DNA of 64,000 nt from Pirellulales bacterium (GCA_035546535.1 DASZWQ010000204.1:62001-126000); one strand, 5' to 3'. Shown: positions 1 through 9,262, counted from the stretch's first letter. Notes: a model not told the origin generated them from the sequence alone. Made by a program: numbers and translations.

Positions 1-92
1 GTCAAAACGAGCGCGCTGGCCAGATTGCGCAGCAGGGCCCGTTGATGGCTGGGGGCACGGCCCAGGATTCGTCCGGTTCTTCGGTGTCTCAT
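1..92 (-). CDS. rplQ: 50S ribosomal protein L17, N-terminal part (cut by window edge)
   Basis: The visible 30 residues begin MRHRRTGRILGRAPSHQRAL and continue into a LLRNLASALVL stretch, which is the classic L17 start. The rest lies beyond the left edge. L17 is a large-subunit protein near the exit tunnel. It is the last gene of the alpha operon and sits 119 bases downstream of rpoA, the usual bacterial order. The start is the ATG whose complement is at 90-92. Confidence 0.93.
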   Translation of the reverse strand, partial: MRHRRTGRILGRAPSHQRALLRNLASALVL

Positions 93-184
93 GGTCGGAT
101 CGTGTGGTTAAGGATTCTTTGCTCGAACAGCGCGGCAGGCGCGTCGCGGTACGGGTCGATTTCGGCGGCAATCAGGTCGCCATC

Positions 185-223
185 AAGTCGACATGCTTAA
201 GTGGATGTTGTTTAAGTGGACAT
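185..223. repeat. three 10-base units, 14-15 base period, at the rpoA end
   Basis: On the plus strand near-identical units begin at 185 (aagtcgacat), 199 (aagtggatgt) and 214 (aagtggacat). The last copy codes for the final residues and stop of RpoA, and the other two lie just downstream. This looks like local slippage duplication of the gene's own end. Confidence 0.6.
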
Positions 224-1201
224 CGTCGTAGGCAACCGCATGCCGAGGCGCAGGCCCAATTCAGTCAGCTTATCGCGGACCTCGTTGAGCGTCGTTTCGC
301 CGAAATTGCGCACGTCCAGCAACTGGTCTTCCGTGCGGACGACCAGGTCGCGGACCGTGTGAATGTTTTCGGATTCCAGACAGTTGGTGGCCCGCACCGA
401 CAAATTCAACTCGGCCAGGCTCATGTTCAATTTCGACTCGACCGCGGCATCCGTCACGCCGCTGCCGGAGCGGCCTTCGGCGTGTACCGAGGAGCCCAAC
501 TCGTTGTACTGAACGAACGGATTGAGGTGCTTGCGGAGAATCTTGGCCGCTTCGACCAGCGCCATTTCCGGACCAACCGAACCGTTAGTCCAGATCTCCA
601 TCGTCAGCTTGTCGTAGTTGGTCTTCTGGCCGACGCGCGTCTCTTCGATCTCGTAGCGGACCCGCACGACCGGGCTGTAAACAGCATCGACCGGAATGAT
701 ACCGATTTCCTGCGTCTGCGGCGTATGCTCGCTGGCGGGCACATAGCCGCGGCCATTCTCCACGACCATTTCCACCACGAACGGCACGTCGCTGGTAAGC
801 GTGGCGATCACCTGGTCCTTGTTGATCACCTCGACGGCGTCGTCGGTCTGCACGTCGCGGCCCGTGACCACGCCCTTGGTGCTCTTGTCGATGCGGATTA
901 CGCGGGTCGATTCGCTGTGGTTTTTCACCACCAGCGACTTGATGTTCAACACCACGTCGGTCATGTCCTCGACGACGCCGGGCAGAGTGCTGAACTCGTG
1001 CTGGGCGCCGTGAATCTTGATCTGCGTGACCGAACTGCCCTCGAGGCTCGACAGCAGGATGCGACGCAGACTGTTGCCGACCGTCACGCCGAATCCACGC
1101 TCGAACGGCTCGGCCACGAACTTGCCGTATGACGAAGTAAGCGTCTTGTGATCACAGGAAACGACACTGGGCAGTTCAAACCCGCGCCAACGAATTCGCA
1201 T
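212..1201 (-). CDS. rpoA: DNA-directed RNA polymerase subunit alpha
   Basis: This 329-residue protein has the normal alpha architecture. The N-terminal dimerisation and assembly domain covers about residues 1-230 ([26 protein letters not shown] region). A linker follows, then the C-terminal domain (about 265-320, with [19 protein letters not shown]) that contacts UP elements and activators. A GGAGG seven bases before the ATG fixes the start. The gene lies between rpsD and rplQ in the alpha operon. Length matches the family norm of about 315-340 and nothing is missing. Confidence 0.98.
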   Translation of the reverse strand: MRIRWRGFELPSVVSCDHKTLTSSYGKFVAEPFERGFGVTVGNSLRRILLSSLEGSSVTQIKIHGAQHEFSTLPGVVEDMTDVVLNIKSLVVKNHSESTRVIRIDKSTKGVVTGRDVQTDDAVEVINKDQVIATLTSDVPFVVEMVVENGRGYVPASEHTPQTQEIGIIPVDAVYSPVVRVRYEIEETRVGQKTNYDKLTMEIWTNGSVGPEMALVEAAKILRKHLNPFVQYNELGSSVHAEGRSGSGVTDAAVESKLNMSLAELNLSVRATNCLESENIHTVRDLVVRTEDQLLDVRNFGETTLNEVRDKLTELGLRLGMRLPTTMST

Positions 1202-1340
1202 TACAAGCCTCCCTGGAGACAGCGGCTTGAGGGAACACGCACGACCGGCCCAAGCGCTTTGCCGGCGGCGATGACTTCAGTCCATAAACGGTAAGGGTTG
1301 TCGGCTGTCCGGCGGGATCGCCGACCGAGGAGCCGCGCTC

Positions 1341-1967
1341 TTACTTCGAGCACAACTCGATGATCAATTGCGTCTGTACGGGAATCGAAACGTCCATCGA
1401 CTCGGGCAGCCGATTGACGCGTCCTTCGGGCATGGGGCCGTCGAGCCTGGTGAGAAAATCAGGAACGTCGCGGCTGTTATCCGCGAGATTGGCCTGCACG
1501 GCCTGCAGGCTCTTCTTGCGGTTCTTCACGCGAATGACGTCGCCGGCCTTCAACAGGTAGCTGGGAATATCCACGCGGCGTCCATTCACGGTGATGTGTC
1601 CGTGGGCGACCAACTGCCGCGATTGGGCGCGGCTCTGGCCGAAGCCCAGGCGATGCACGATGTTGTCCAGCCGGCGTTCGAGCAGGCTCATCAACGTATC
1701 GCCGGTGTTGCCGCGCGACCGCTCGGCTTCGCTGAAGTAGCAGCGAAACTGCCGTTCCAGCACGCCGTAATAGTGCTTCACTTTCTGCTTCTCGCGCAGG
1801 TGCAGTCCGTAATCGGTCATCTTGCCGCGCCGCGCCTGCTGCATGCCGGGCGGAGTGCCGCGCCGCTCGACGGCGCACTTGGGCGTATCGCAACGCGACC
1901 CCTTGAGGAACAGCTTGATGCCCTCGCGGCGGCACAAACGACAAACAGGTCCAGTATGACGAGCCAT
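1341..1967 (-). CDS. rpsD: 30S ribosomal protein S4
   Basis: S4 is a primary 16S rRNA binder that starts small-subunit assembly. The 208 residues show four cysteines near the N terminus (C9, C12, C26, C31), the pattern of the zinc-binding form of S4, and an S4 RNA-binding domain from about residue 98 (RRLDNIVHRLGFGQSRAQSR, then VNGRRVDIPSYLLKAGD). The gene sits between rpsK and rpoA in the alpha operon. In other bacteria S4 often represses this operon; no leader structure was tested here. Confidence 0.98.
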   Translation of the reverse strand: MARHTGPVCRLCRREGIKLFLKGSRCDTPKCAVERRGTPPGMQQARRGKMTDYGLHLREKQKVKHYYGVLERQFRCYFSEAERSRGNTGDTLMSLLERRLDNIVHRLGFGQSRAQSRQLVAHGHITVNGRRVDIPSYLLKAGDVIRVKNRKKSLQAVQANLADNSRDVPDFLTRLDGPMPEGRVNRLPESMDVSIPVQTQLIIELCSK

Positions 1968-2061
1968 AGTCTAGAAAATTCGGTTGCTGTGCTTGGTTCG
2001 CTGAAAAACTCAACGACGCGATGTTAATGTTGCCGTGCGTTAATCTCGCTGAGCGACGACT

Positions 2062-2442
2062 TTAGACGCGGCGCTTCTTCGGCGGACGGCAGCCGTTGTG
2101 CGGCAGCGGCGTCACGTCCTCGATGCTTTTGACTGTGAGACCCGCGGCTTGCAGTGCCGTGACGGCGCTTTCACGACCGCTGCCGGGCCCCTTCACCTTG
2201 ACTTCCACTTCCTTCACGCCGAACTTCGACGCCTTCTCGGCGGCTTGTTGAGCGGCGCACTGACCGGCGAACGGCGTGCTCTTACGGCTTCCCTTGAAGC
2301 CGCTGGTGCCGGCGCTGGCCCAACACAAGGTGTCACCCTTGCTGTCGGTGATCGTCACCGTGGTGTTGTTGAAGGTGGCCCGCACGTGGGCGACCCCCAG
2401 CGTAACGTTGCGGCGGACCTTGCGTCGCTTGTTCTTTCCCAT
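2062..2442 (-). CDS. rpsK: 30S ribosomal protein S11
   Basis: S11 forms part of the platform of the small subunit near the E site. The 126 residues carry the family core ([18 protein letters not shown], then [17 protein letters not shown]) and the conserved tail [12 protein letters not shown]. The gene lies between rpsM and rpsD with about 90 bases on each side, so it is probably translated from its own ribosome binding site. Confidence 0.98.
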   Translation of the reverse strand: MGKNKRRKVRRNVTLGVAHVRATFNNTTVTITDSKGDTLCWASAGTSGFKGSRKSTPFAGQCAAQQAAEKASKFGVKEVEVKVKGPGSGRESAVTALQAAGLTVKSIEDVTPLPHNGCRPPKKRRV

Positions 2443-2532
2443 ATCTCTTCGTGCTTTGCGTGATTGTTCGATTCTCTCTTGGCGTCCGCGTCACGAGCCG
2501 CGTTCGAGGCCGCCCAACTACTTCAGCCCAAA

Positions 2533-2916
2533 TTACTTCAGGTCTTTGACGCCCTTCTTGCCGGCCACCGTCTTCTTGGGACCCTTGCGGGTGCGGGCGT
2601 TGGTGCGCGTCCGTTGTCCGCGAACCGGCAAGCCGCGGCGGTGACGAATGCCGCGGTAGCAGCCGATGTCACGCAGCCGCGCGATGTTTTGCGCCGTTTG
2701 CCGCCGCAACTGCCCTTCGACCGTGTAGTCCTTGTCCAAGAGGGCCGCGATGCGGGCCACTTCGTCCTCGCCCAGCTCGCGGGCGCGAATCTGCGGATCA
2801 ATGCCCGCCTTGTGGCACAACTCACGGGCGACCTTCTGGCCGACACCGTAAAGGTACTGCAGCGAAATGACCGTAGGCCGATCGCTGGGGATATCAACGC
2901 CGAGCAAGCGCGGCAT
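2533..2916 (-). CDS. rpsM: 30S ribosomal protein S13
   Basis: S13 lies in the head of the small subunit and contacts S19 and the P-site tRNA. The 127-residue protein starts MPRLLGVDIPSDRPTVISLQ and ends with the conserved basic tail (GIRHRRGLPVRGQRTRTNAR). The reading frame extends upstream to a TTG, but the ATG at 2916 has GGGAG nine bases before it and matches the family start, so I chose it. A 203-base gap separates it from rpmJ, rather long inside an operon. Confidence 0.97.
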   Translation of the reverse strand: MPRLLGVDIPSDRPTVISLQYLYGVGQKVARELCHKAGIDPQIRARELGEDEVARIAALLDKDYTVEGQLRRQTAQNIARLRDIGCYRGIRHRRGLPVRGQRTRTNARTRKGPKKTVAGKKGVKDLK

Positions 2917-3119
2917 AAAATTCAACTCCCAAACTCAAGTACGCGGCCGGCTGCACACCGACCGCGGCAATATCGTCTTGACCAACGGGCCGTTTCCCTG
3001 ACTGCCAGCCGCCCCAAAACCCTCTGCCGAGCAAGCACCCTCCGCCGGCGCCCCTGACGGCCATCACCCACCAGTAGCCGGTCTGGCCGTGGACGAAAGG
3101 CCCAGGCGATAGCGGACGG

Positions 3120-3233
3120 CTAACCCTGGCGCTGCTTATGGCGTGGATTGCTGCAGACGACGTACACCACCCCGCGGCGGCGGACAATTTTACAGCTTTC
3201 ACAGATACGCTTGATACTGGCGCGGATTTTCAT
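3120..3233 (-). CDS. rpmJ: 50S ribosomal protein L36 (zinc-ribbon form)
   Basis: This 37-residue open frame reads [20 protein letters not shown] and continues to a C27-x4-H32 pair. C11-x2-C14 with C27 and H32 is the complete zinc ribbon of the cysteine-containing L36 type. It is the first gene of the alpha operon, as in many bacteria, and stops at TAG (complement of 3120-3122). infA, often just upstream, is not present. Confidence 0.96.
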   Translation of the reverse strand: MKIRASIKRICESCKIVRRRGVVYVVCSNPRHKQRQG

Positions 3234-3293
3234 AAGCGAGAGCCTGGCGACGTCCGAACGGCGGTTCGGCCGAATTGCATTCGAAAGCGACTA

Positions 3294-3323
3294 AGTATAA
3301 ACGTTTCTCAGCGGGACCTACAA
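3294..3323 (-). promoter_or_regulatory. candidate sigma-70 promoter before rpmJ
   Basis: On the minus strand TTGTAG (complement of 3318-3323) is followed after 18 bases by TATACT (complement of 3294-3299). The -10 box matches the consensus at five of six positions and the -35 at three. It is placed about 60 bases before rpmJ and would let the alpha operon be transcribed on its own. A GCCCC-TGA-GGGGC hairpin overlaps the -35 side. Confidence 0.45.
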
Positions 3324-3397
3324 GGCCCCTGAGGGGCGGTTTTTAGGGCGGTTGCGGCTAACCGGTCCGCACCCGCATATTTCTCGATTTTTCTGGT

Positions 3398-4171
3398 TCA
3401 ATCCGGGCCCGCGGTCAGGGCGACCGGCCCCTTTTCCGTGATCGCGATCGTGTGCTCGAAATGGGCACTCGGCAGCCCGTCCTGGGTGACCTGTGTCCAA
3501 TGGTCGGGCATGCTCTTAACCCGCTTGGTGCCGGTGTTGACCATCGGCTCGACGGCGATCACGAGCCCCGGGCGCAGCTCGAAATCGCCGCTGCGGCGGA
3601 GCTGCTTGCTGACGAAGTTCGGCACCTGGGGATCTTCGTGCATTTCACGGCCGATGCCGTGCCCGACGAAGCTTTCCACGACGTAGAAACCGGCGTCCTT
3701 GACGTAGGTTTCCATCTCGGCGGCGACCTCGCTCCACAACCGCTTCTTGCCCATCAGATCGATGGCCAGGTACAGCACGCCCCTGGTCACGTCGAGCAGT
3801 TTGGCCACGCGCGGCTCGACCTGACCAACGGGGTGCGTGACGGCGGAATCAGCGCACCACCCCTCGACGCGGCAGCCGGTATCAATGCTAACGCAATCCC
3901 CCTCGGCCAGTCGTCGCGCGCCGGGGATGCCGTGCACCACTTCCTCGTTGACCGAGATACAGGTCACGGCCGGAAAGGGGACCACGCCGGGCACGCCCTT
4001 GAACAGCGGCTCGGCCTTCTTTTCTTCAAAGAAGCGCTCGATCGCGGCGTCAATCTCGGCCGTGGTGATCCCAGGCTTGACCAGTCGAGCAGCGATTTGG
4101 TGGGCTTCCCACACAACCAGCCCGGCCTTGCGCATCAAGGCAATTTCTCGTGGCGAACGTAGCGTAAGCAC
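3398..4171 (-). CDS. map: methionine aminopeptidase type I
   Basis: This enzyme removes the initiator methionine from new proteins. The roughly 257 residues carry all expected metal ligands and active-site blocks: VVHGIPG (His), DTGC (Asp), ADSAVTHPVG (Asp), GHGIGREMHEDPQVPNF (His), VIAVEPMV (Glu) and FEHTIAIT (Glu). Two GTG starts are possible. I chose 4171 (then LTLRSPREIALMRKAG) because GAGGAG lies 11 bases before it, whereas the GTG at 4183 touches that same site. It follows adk by only a few bases, the standard secY-adk-map order. Confidence 0.95.
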   Translation of the reverse strand: MLTLRSPREIALMRKAGLVVWEAHQIAARLVKPGITTAEIDAAIERFFEEKKAEPLFKGVPGVVPFPAVTCISVNEEVVHGIPGARRLAEGDCVSIDTGCRVEGWCADSAVTHPVGQVEPRVAKLLDVTRGVLYLAIDLMGKKRLWSEVAAEMETYVKDAGFYVVESFVGHGIGREMHEDPQVPNFVSKQLRRSGDFELRPGLVIAVEPMVNTGTKRVKSMPDHWTQVTQDGLPSAHFEHTIAITEKGPVALTAGPD

Positions 4172-4186
4172 CTTCGAAATCACTCC

Positions 4187-4762
4187 TCAATCGTCCGAAC
4201 CTGGGGGCCCCTGGCGCCGGATCGCGGATTGGATTCGGGCGAACACCTCGTCCACCGTTCCTTGCCCGTCGATCGTTTGTAGAAGGCTGTGCCGCCGATA
4301 ATAGTCCAACAGCGGCTGCGTCTGATTCCAGTAAGTGCGCAGCCGCTCGGCAATGACGTTCGATTCGTCGTCCGAGCGTCCGCGACCGTTCAGCCGGCGC
4401 TTCACGACTTCGTCATCGACCTTTAGCTCTAACACCACCTCGAGCGGCGTGCCGGCAGCGTCGAGCAAAGCGTCGAGCGCCTCGGCCTGGGCCACGTTGC
4501 GCGGGAAGCCGTCGAACAGGGCTCCCGCGGCGCAGTCGGGCTTGGTTAACCGCTGGCTCACCAACTCCAGCACGATCTCGTCGGGAACCAGCTTCCCGGC
4601 CTGCATGTATTCTTCGGCGGCGCGGCCCACGGCGGTCTGCCTGTCGCGCGCTTCGCGCAACATGTTACCGGTGGATAGATGGGGAATCCCCAAAAGCGCG
4701 ACCAGACGCTCGCTCTGCGTCCCTTTGCCGGCGCCTGGTGGGCCAATAAAGACGATTCTCAT
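4187..4762 (-). CDS. adk: adenylate kinase, short-lid form
   Basis: Adenylate kinase interconverts ATP+AMP and 2 ADP. The protein begins MRIVFIGPPGAGKGTQSERL, which is the P-loop, followed by the AMP-binding HLSTGNMLREA and LFDGFPRN blocks. The lid after KRRLNGRGRSDDESNV is only a few residues long and has no zinc cysteines, so this is the short form of about 190 residues. A longer frame with GTG at 4807 exists, but the extra residues match nothing in the family. The stop is followed almost at once by map. Confidence 0.95.
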   Translation of the reverse strand: MRIVFIGPPGAGKGTQSERLVALLGIPHLSTGNMLREARDRQTAVGRAAEEYMQAGKLVPDEIVLELVSQRLTKPDCAAGALFDGFPRNVAQAEALDALLDAAGTPLEVVLELKVDDEVVKRRLNGRGRSDDESNVIAERLRTYWNQTQPLLDYYRRHSLLQTIDGQGTVDEVFARIQSAIRRQGPPGSDD

Positions 4763-4824
4763 CTTGCTGCTCGCCCCCCCGACGCGTGGCGCCCGCGCTG
4801 GCGTCACGGTCCGCTCGAACTCGA

Positions 4825-6189
4825 TTACTCGAGCAGGCCTCGATAGTTTCTCATGACCAGGTGGCTATCGATCTTTTGAACAAGGTCGAAAGCGACGCTG
4901 ACGGCAATCAGCAGGCCGGTCCCTCCGTAGAAATTGGCAAGCTGGTAATTGATGTTCACCGAGTTGGCAACAACCGTCGGCAGGATCGCCACCACGGCCA
5001 AAAAGCCCGCCCCCACGTAGGTGATCCGAATCATCACCTTTTCCAGGTAGTCGGCCGTACGCTTCCCTGGACGGTAGCCGGGAATGAACGTGCCGTGGCT
5101 CTTCAGGTTGTCCGAAACATCCTTGGGATTGAAGGAAATCGCGGTCCAGAAGTAACAGAAGAAGAAAATCAACAGCACGTACATCAGGTTGTACAGAAAC
5201 GACGAATGATTGTAGAACGCGTTGGCAATGTCGCGCAGGAAGCCGCTATCCGGCTTCAGGCTGGCAATCCACGTGAACAATAATCCGGGAAACATCAGCA
5301 AGCTGCTGGCGAAGATGATGGGCATCACGCCGGCCTGATTGACCTTTAGCGGCAAGTATTGCCGGGTGCCCCCGTAAACGCGGCGACCGCGGACGTGCTT
5401 GGCACTCTGCGTGGGAATGCGGCGTTGTCCTTGCGTGATAAACACTACGCCGCAGATCACCCCGACAAACAGCGCCACCAGCACGATCAGCTTCTCGACC
5501 CCCATCTGGTCGGCGCCACCGCCGAGCGACAGCCCCTTGAACCCATTCTGAAACAGCGGGCGCATCATGTCGTAACCGGCGGCAGGCATGCGCGCCAGAA
5601 TGCCGGCCATGATCAGCAAACTAATGCCGTTACCGATGCCGAATTCGTCGATCTGTTCGCCCAGCCACATCAAGAAGACGGTGCCGGCGGTCATCGTCAT
5701 CACGGCGACGATGTACCAACTGTAAGACAGGTGGCCATCGACGAGAAACTCGGGCCGCACGAAACCGTTCGTGACCAGATACTTCACATAAAACCAGCTC
5801 TGCCCCAGGCAAAGAATGACCGTGGCATAGCGGGTGTATTCGTTGATCTTCTTCTGACCGCTTTCGCCCTCTTTCTTCAACTCTTCGAGCGGCCGCCACA
5901 CGCTGGAGAGGAGTTGGAAGATAATCGACGCCGAAATGTAGGGCATGATGCCCAGCCCGAAGATCGTCGCCTGGTCAAGCATGGTGGCGCTGAAGGTGGC
6001 CACTTGCTTGAGCATGGTTCCCAAGCCGCCCTGCCCTTGGGCGTTGAAGAACTCGGCCATTTTGGCGTTATCGACGATTGGCAGCGGAATCCACCAGCCG
6101 ACGCGATAGATCGCCAGAAACAAGAGCGTCAGGAGAATCTTCTGGCGCAACTCGGGAATGGTGAAAACGACGCGAATTTTTTCCCACAT
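4825..6189 (-). CDS. secY: preprotein translocase subunit SecY
   Basis: SecY is the channel of the Sec translocon in the cytoplasmic membrane. About 454 residues with ten predicted hydrophobic segments begin MWEKIRVVFTIPELRQKILL. The family signatures IPLPIVD, GLGIMPYISASIIFQLL and YPDK-equivalent cytosolic loops (NLKSHGTFIPGYRPGKRT) are present. Two ATGs four codons apart are possible (6201 and 6189); homology favours 6189 and the AGGAAGG upstream is closer to ideal spacing for it. Its partner secE lies in the same supercluster near 32.4 kb. Confidence 0.95.
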   Translation of the reverse strand: MWEKIRVVFTIPELRQKILLTLLFLAIYRVGWWIPLPIVDNAKMAEFFNAQGQGGLGTMLKQVATFSATMLDQATIFGLGIMPYISASIIFQLLSSVWRPLEELKKEGESGQKKINEYTRYATVILCLGQSWFYVKYLVTNGFVRPEFLVDGHLSYSWYIVAVMTMTAGTVFLMWLGEQIDEFGIGNGISLLIMAGILARMPAAGYDMMRPLFQNGFKGLSLGGGADQMGVEKLIVLVALFVGVICGVVFITQGQRRIPTQSAKHVRGRRVYGGTRQYLPLKVNQAGVMPIIFASSLLMFPGLLFTWIASLKPDSGFLRDIANAFYNHSSFLYNLMYVLLIFFFCYFWTAISFNPKDVSDNLKSHGTFIPGYRPGKRTADYLEKVMIRITYVGAGFLAVVAILPTVVANSVNINYQLANFYGGTGLLIAVSVAFDLVQKIDSHLVMRNYRGLLE

Positions 6190-6388
6190 GGCTCGTTCCA
6201 TCCTTCCTGCGCGTGCAGCCGACGATCCGTGCCGGCGGCAAAGTTGGTGATTTGCAGGCGAGCAAGCGACGCTTGCCGAACGCGATTGATCGCGGGTCCG
6301 ATTTTAACTTCGGAGCAATACCCTCGGCTAGCTGGGCCCGCGGATACTTAGGATCCCCGCCACCCGTGACCCCAACTGCCCGAGCCAG

Positions 6389-6892
6389 CTAGCTCTGGGC
6401 AGCTTTCTTGGCGTCTTTCTTCTGCCCCTTCACGACAGGAGCCTTACCGGGCAGCACCACGGCTTCACCGCCGGCCTTCTTGATCTTCTCCAAAGCCGAC
6501 TCACTGAAGCGATGGGCGGTGATTTTCAGCTTCTTCGTCAGCTCGCCGTTGCCCAGGATCTTCAACTCGTCGAACCGGCCACTAACCAGGCCCGCGCTGC
6601 GGAGGCGGTCCAACGTCACTTCCTCCCCCGCCTCGAACGAATCGTTCAAGACGCTGAGGTTCAGGGCCTTGATAACCTGGGCAAATTTATTGTGGAACCC
6701 GCGCTTGGGGACGCGCCGCGCGACCGGAAACTGACCGCCCTCGAAGGCGGGGTGGCTGGTCCAACCGGCAAGCTGCCCTTGCCCCTTGTGACCGCGTCCC
6801 GCGGTCTTGCCATGCCCCGAGCCGGGGCCGCGACCGACGCGCTTCAGCTTCTTGTGTTTCTTGATGCCGCGATTGACGTCGTGAATGTTCAT
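6389..6892 (-). CDS. rplO: 50S ribosomal protein L15
   Basis: L15 is a late-assembly protein of the large subunit. The 167 residues start [20 protein letters not shown] and contain the glycine-rich [20 protein letters not shown] block and the later [10 protein letters not shown] motif. Its ATG overlaps the rpsE stop by four bases (ATGA), implying coupled translation. That overlap leaves no room for rpmD (L30), which usually sits between the two genes. The tail is lysine-rich ([12 protein letters not shown]). Confidence 0.97.
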   Translation of the reverse strand: MNIHDVNRGIKKHKKLKRVGRGPGSGHGKTAGRGHKGQGQLAGWTSHPAFEGGQFPVARRVPKRGFHNKFAQVIKALNLSVLNDSFEAGEEVTLDRLRSAGLVSGRFDELKILGNGELTKKLKITAHRFSESALEKIKKAGGEAVVLPGKAPVVKGQKKDAKKAAQS

Positions 6893-7497
6893 GAGAGGGA
6901 AACTCCCCGCAGGCGCTCTACGTCCTGGCGCGAGTGCAGGCTGGTGAGGGCGGCAATCGTGGCTTTGACCAGGTTGGCAGGATTCGTGGAACCGAAACTC
7001 TTGGTGAGAATGTTGTGAATGCCGGCCGCTTCGCACACGGCACGAACGCTGGAGCCCGCGATCACGCCGGTGCCGGCGCTGGCGGGCACGAGGATCACGT
7101 GCGAGGCGCCAAAGCGTCCTTCGACGGTGTGCGGGATGCTGCCGTCCTGGATCGAAACCTCGACCATCTTGCGGGAGCCGTCCTTCGTGGCCTTCTCGAC
7201 GCTGGGGGGCACTTCGTTGGCTTTGCCATAGCCCCAACCGACGCGTCCGCGCCCGTCGCCGACGACGACGATGGCCGAGAAGCTGAACCGGCGACCGCCC
7301 TTGACCACCGCGGCGCAACGGCGGATTTGCACGACCTTTTCGATCAGATCGCTGCCGCGTCGCTCGCCGGAATCACCACCGCGCGAGCCGCCGCGCTGGC
7401 CGGAATCGCCGCCGCGCGAGCCCCCGCGGCCGCCCGAATCGCCACCGCGCGAACCGCCGCGATCACCGCCTCGCGTGCTGCCTGTATTAGTCGACAC
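6889..7497 (-). CDS. rpsE: 30S ribosomal protein S5 with RGG-rich N-terminal extension
   Basis: S5 helps form the mRNA entry channel and maintain decoding accuracy. The S5 core starts near residue 49 (DLIEKVVQIRRCAAVVKGGRR) and ends with the usual VKATIAALTSL. Before it are about 48 extra residues made of near-repeats of GGSRGGDSG, an arginine-glycine-rich low-complexity tract. The start is GTG with GGGAGAG a few bases upstream. The tract is inside a clearly translated frame, so it is part of the protein. It overlaps rplO by four bases. Confidence 0.96.
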   Translation of the reverse strand: MSTNTGSTRGGDRGGSRGGDSGGRGGSRGGDSGQRGGSRGGDSGERRGSDLIEKVVQIRRCAAVVKGGRRFSFSAIVVVGDGRGRVGWGYGKANEVPPSVEKATKDGSRKMVEVSIQDGSIPHTVEGRFGASHVILVPASAGTGVIAGSSVRAVCEAAGIHNILTKSFGSTNPANLVKATIAALTSLHSRQDVERLRGVSLS

Positions 7498-7546
7498 TCG
7501 TCTCTCCCGATTAGTCTGATTTAACTAGGCTGGTCGCGTTTTCAAC

Positions 7547-7915
7547 TTAGAAATTCAGGCCAGCTTCGCGCGCCGCCTGTGCCAGCGCCGCGACGCGACC
7601 GTGATACTGATATTCGCGACGATCGAAGGCCACATCCTTGATGCCGGCCGCGAGAGCCCGCTCGGCAATCGCCTTGCCCACGGCCTGGGCCGCCGCCTTG
7701 TTGCCGCCGTACTTCACGCCGCTGCCAATATCCTTTTGCTCCGTGCCGGCCGCGACAAGCGTATGCCCTTTGTCGTCGTCGATAATCTGGGCGTGGACGT
7801 GCTTGTGGCTGCGGAAGATGGCCAGCCGCGGCCGCGTGGTGTGCGCCTTGATATGGTTGCGCACGCGATGGCGTCTGCGCATCCGCTGGTGAGCGTTGGT
7901 CTTTTCGTGGTTCAT
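7547..7915 (-). CDS. rplR: 50S ribosomal protein L18
   Basis: L18 binds 5S rRNA with L5. The 122 residues show the basic start ([20 protein letters not shown]), the [20 protein letters not shown] core, and the closing [25 protein letters not shown]. It sits between rplF and rpsE in the normal spc order. Confidence 0.97.
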   Translation of the reverse strand: MNHEKTNAHQRMRRRHRVRNHIKAHTTRPRLAIFRSHKHVHAQIIDDDKGHTLVAAGTEQKDIGSGVKYGGNKAAAQAVGKAIAERALAAGIKDVAFDRREYQYHGRVAALAQAAREAGLNF

Positions 7916-7977
7916 CGGTTCACTCGCCTGACGTTTTACGACGTCGTGGTTATTTCCGCCCGGTCCTTGCTGACCGG

Positions 7978-8523
7978 TTACTTCGTAACTGCCTTGCCTG
8001 CCTTGCGGCGGACCTGCTCGCCGTCGTAGCGGACGCCCTTGCCCTTGTACGGCTCGGGCTTGCGTGTCGCGCGGACTTCAGCGGCGAATTGTCCCACCAA
8101 TTGCTTGTCGACCCCCTTGATCACGATGTGGGTCTGATCGGGGCAGATCACCTTCAGCCCGGCCGGGATCGGCATCTGCACTTCGTTGGCAAAACCGACA
8201 CGCAGCTGCAGCTTGTTTCCCTGAACGGCGGCCAGGTAACCGACCCCCACGATTTCCAGCTTCTTCTCGTATCCCTTGGTCACGCCTTCGACCATGTTCT
8301 GGATCATGGCGCGGGTCAGACCGTGCAGGGCGCGCGATTGGCGCGAGTCGTTGATCCGCGTGATCTCGAGCTGACGCGACTTGTCGTCAAAAGCGACCGC
8401 GACCTCGGGCCGGAAGTTCCAATCGAGCTTGCCCAGAGGGCCCTCGACGGCGATCCGCTGCTTGGCGACTTCGACCTTCAAGCCGGCCGGCACGGCCACT
8501 GGTTTTTTTCCGATCCGCGACAT
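7978..8523 (-). CDS. rplF: 50S ribosomal protein L6
   Basis: L6 lies near the factor-binding site of the large subunit. The 181 residues begin [19 protein letters not shown] and contain two related L6 folds. The family signature near the end reads [23 protein letters not shown]. Standard spc operon position between rpsH and rplR. Confidence 0.98.
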   Translation of the reverse strand: MSRIGKKPVAVPAGLKVEVAKQRIAVEGPLGKLDWNFRPEVAVAFDDKSRQLEITRINDSRQSRALHGLTRAMIQNMVEGVTKGYEKKLEIVGVGYLAAVQGNKLQLRVGFANEVQMPIPAGLKVICPDQTHIVIKGVDKQLVGQFAAEVRATRKPEPYKGKGVRYDGEQVRRKAGKAVTK

Positions 8524-8607
8524 GGTTGTTTACTCACTTAATTCAATTCTCGCGCCGACGTAGGGAAACCATCGCGGCAGCCGTTCGGCAGCTACCAAAG
8601 TTTGCAG

Positions 8608-9003
8608 CTACCACAGTTCGCACAATACTTCGCCGCCCAGGTTCCGCTGCCGTGCCTCTCGGTCGCTGATCACGCCGCGGCTGGTGCTGATGATGGAAAT
8701 CCCCAACCCATTCAGCACGGGACGCAGGCTGGTGGCGCCACTGTAGATGCGGCGGCCGGGCTTGCTCACTCGCTTGATATGGCGAATGACCATCTCTCCG
8801 TTGGGTCCGTACTTCAGGTGCAGGCGCAACTGCTTGCCGGGGTTCTGGTCCAACTCTTCCCAGTCCCAGATATAGCCTTCGCGCTTGAGGACTTCCGCGA
8901 GCCCTCGCTTTACCTTCGACAGCGGCATCTCGACCACGGGCCGTTCAACGCGCACGGCGTTGCGGATGCGGGTCAACATGTCGGCGATAGGGTCAGTCAT
9001 CAT
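8608..9003 (-). CDS. rpsH: 30S ribosomal protein S8
   Basis: S8 is a primary 16S rRNA binder. The 131 residues begin MMTDPIADMLTRIRNAVRVE and contain the C-terminal signature ISTSRGVISDREARQRNLGGE. The first two codons are both ATG, so translation could start at 9003 or 9000. It follows rpsN by 16 bases. In other bacteria S8 can repress the spc operon through an rRNA-like site near rplE; this was not folded here. Confidence 0.97.
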   Translation of the reverse strand: MMTDPIADMLTRIRNAVRVERPVVEMPLSKVKRGLAEVLKREGYIWDWEELDQNPGKQLRLHLKYGPNGEMVIRHIKRVSKPGRRIYSGATSLRPVLNGLGISIISTSRGVISDREARQRNLGGEVLCELW

Positions 9004-9019
9004 GGTCGTAGGGATCCCT

Positions 9020-9205
9020 TTACCAACTTGCCTTCTTCAATCCGGGAATCAGCCCTTTGTCGGCCAGATTCCGGAGGCAGATCCGGCAGATGCCGAACTT
9101 GCGATACACCGCCCGCGGCCGCCCGCAGATTCTGCACCGCGACTCGCGACGCGTGGAGAATTTCGGCACCCGTTGGGCCTTCGCGATCTTCGACTTACTT
9201 GCCAT
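9020..9205 (-). CDS. rpsN: 30S ribosomal protein S14, zinc-binding short form
   Basis: At 61 residues this is the short type-Z S14, with two cysteine pairs (CRICGRP and GICRIC) forming one zinc site. The start is [18 protein letters not shown]. It lies between rplE and rpsH, the usual slot. Together with S4, L24 and L36 it makes four zinc-type ribosomal proteins in this cluster. Confidence 0.98.
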   Translation of the reverse strand: MASKSKIAKAQRVPKFSTRRESRCRICGRPRAVYRKFGICRICLRNLADKGLIPGLKKASW

Positions 9206-9262
9206 GCGTGATCCAGTTTGTTACGGAGCTCTGTTATCGGTTCGGGCTTCTCGGTGCAGCCA

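Noticed and set aside
3325-3342. GCCCC-TGA-GGGGC hairpin followed by a T-run as a terminator
   Set aside because: The T-run is on the plus strand, where no gene ends; on the minus strand, where map ends, no U-run follows.
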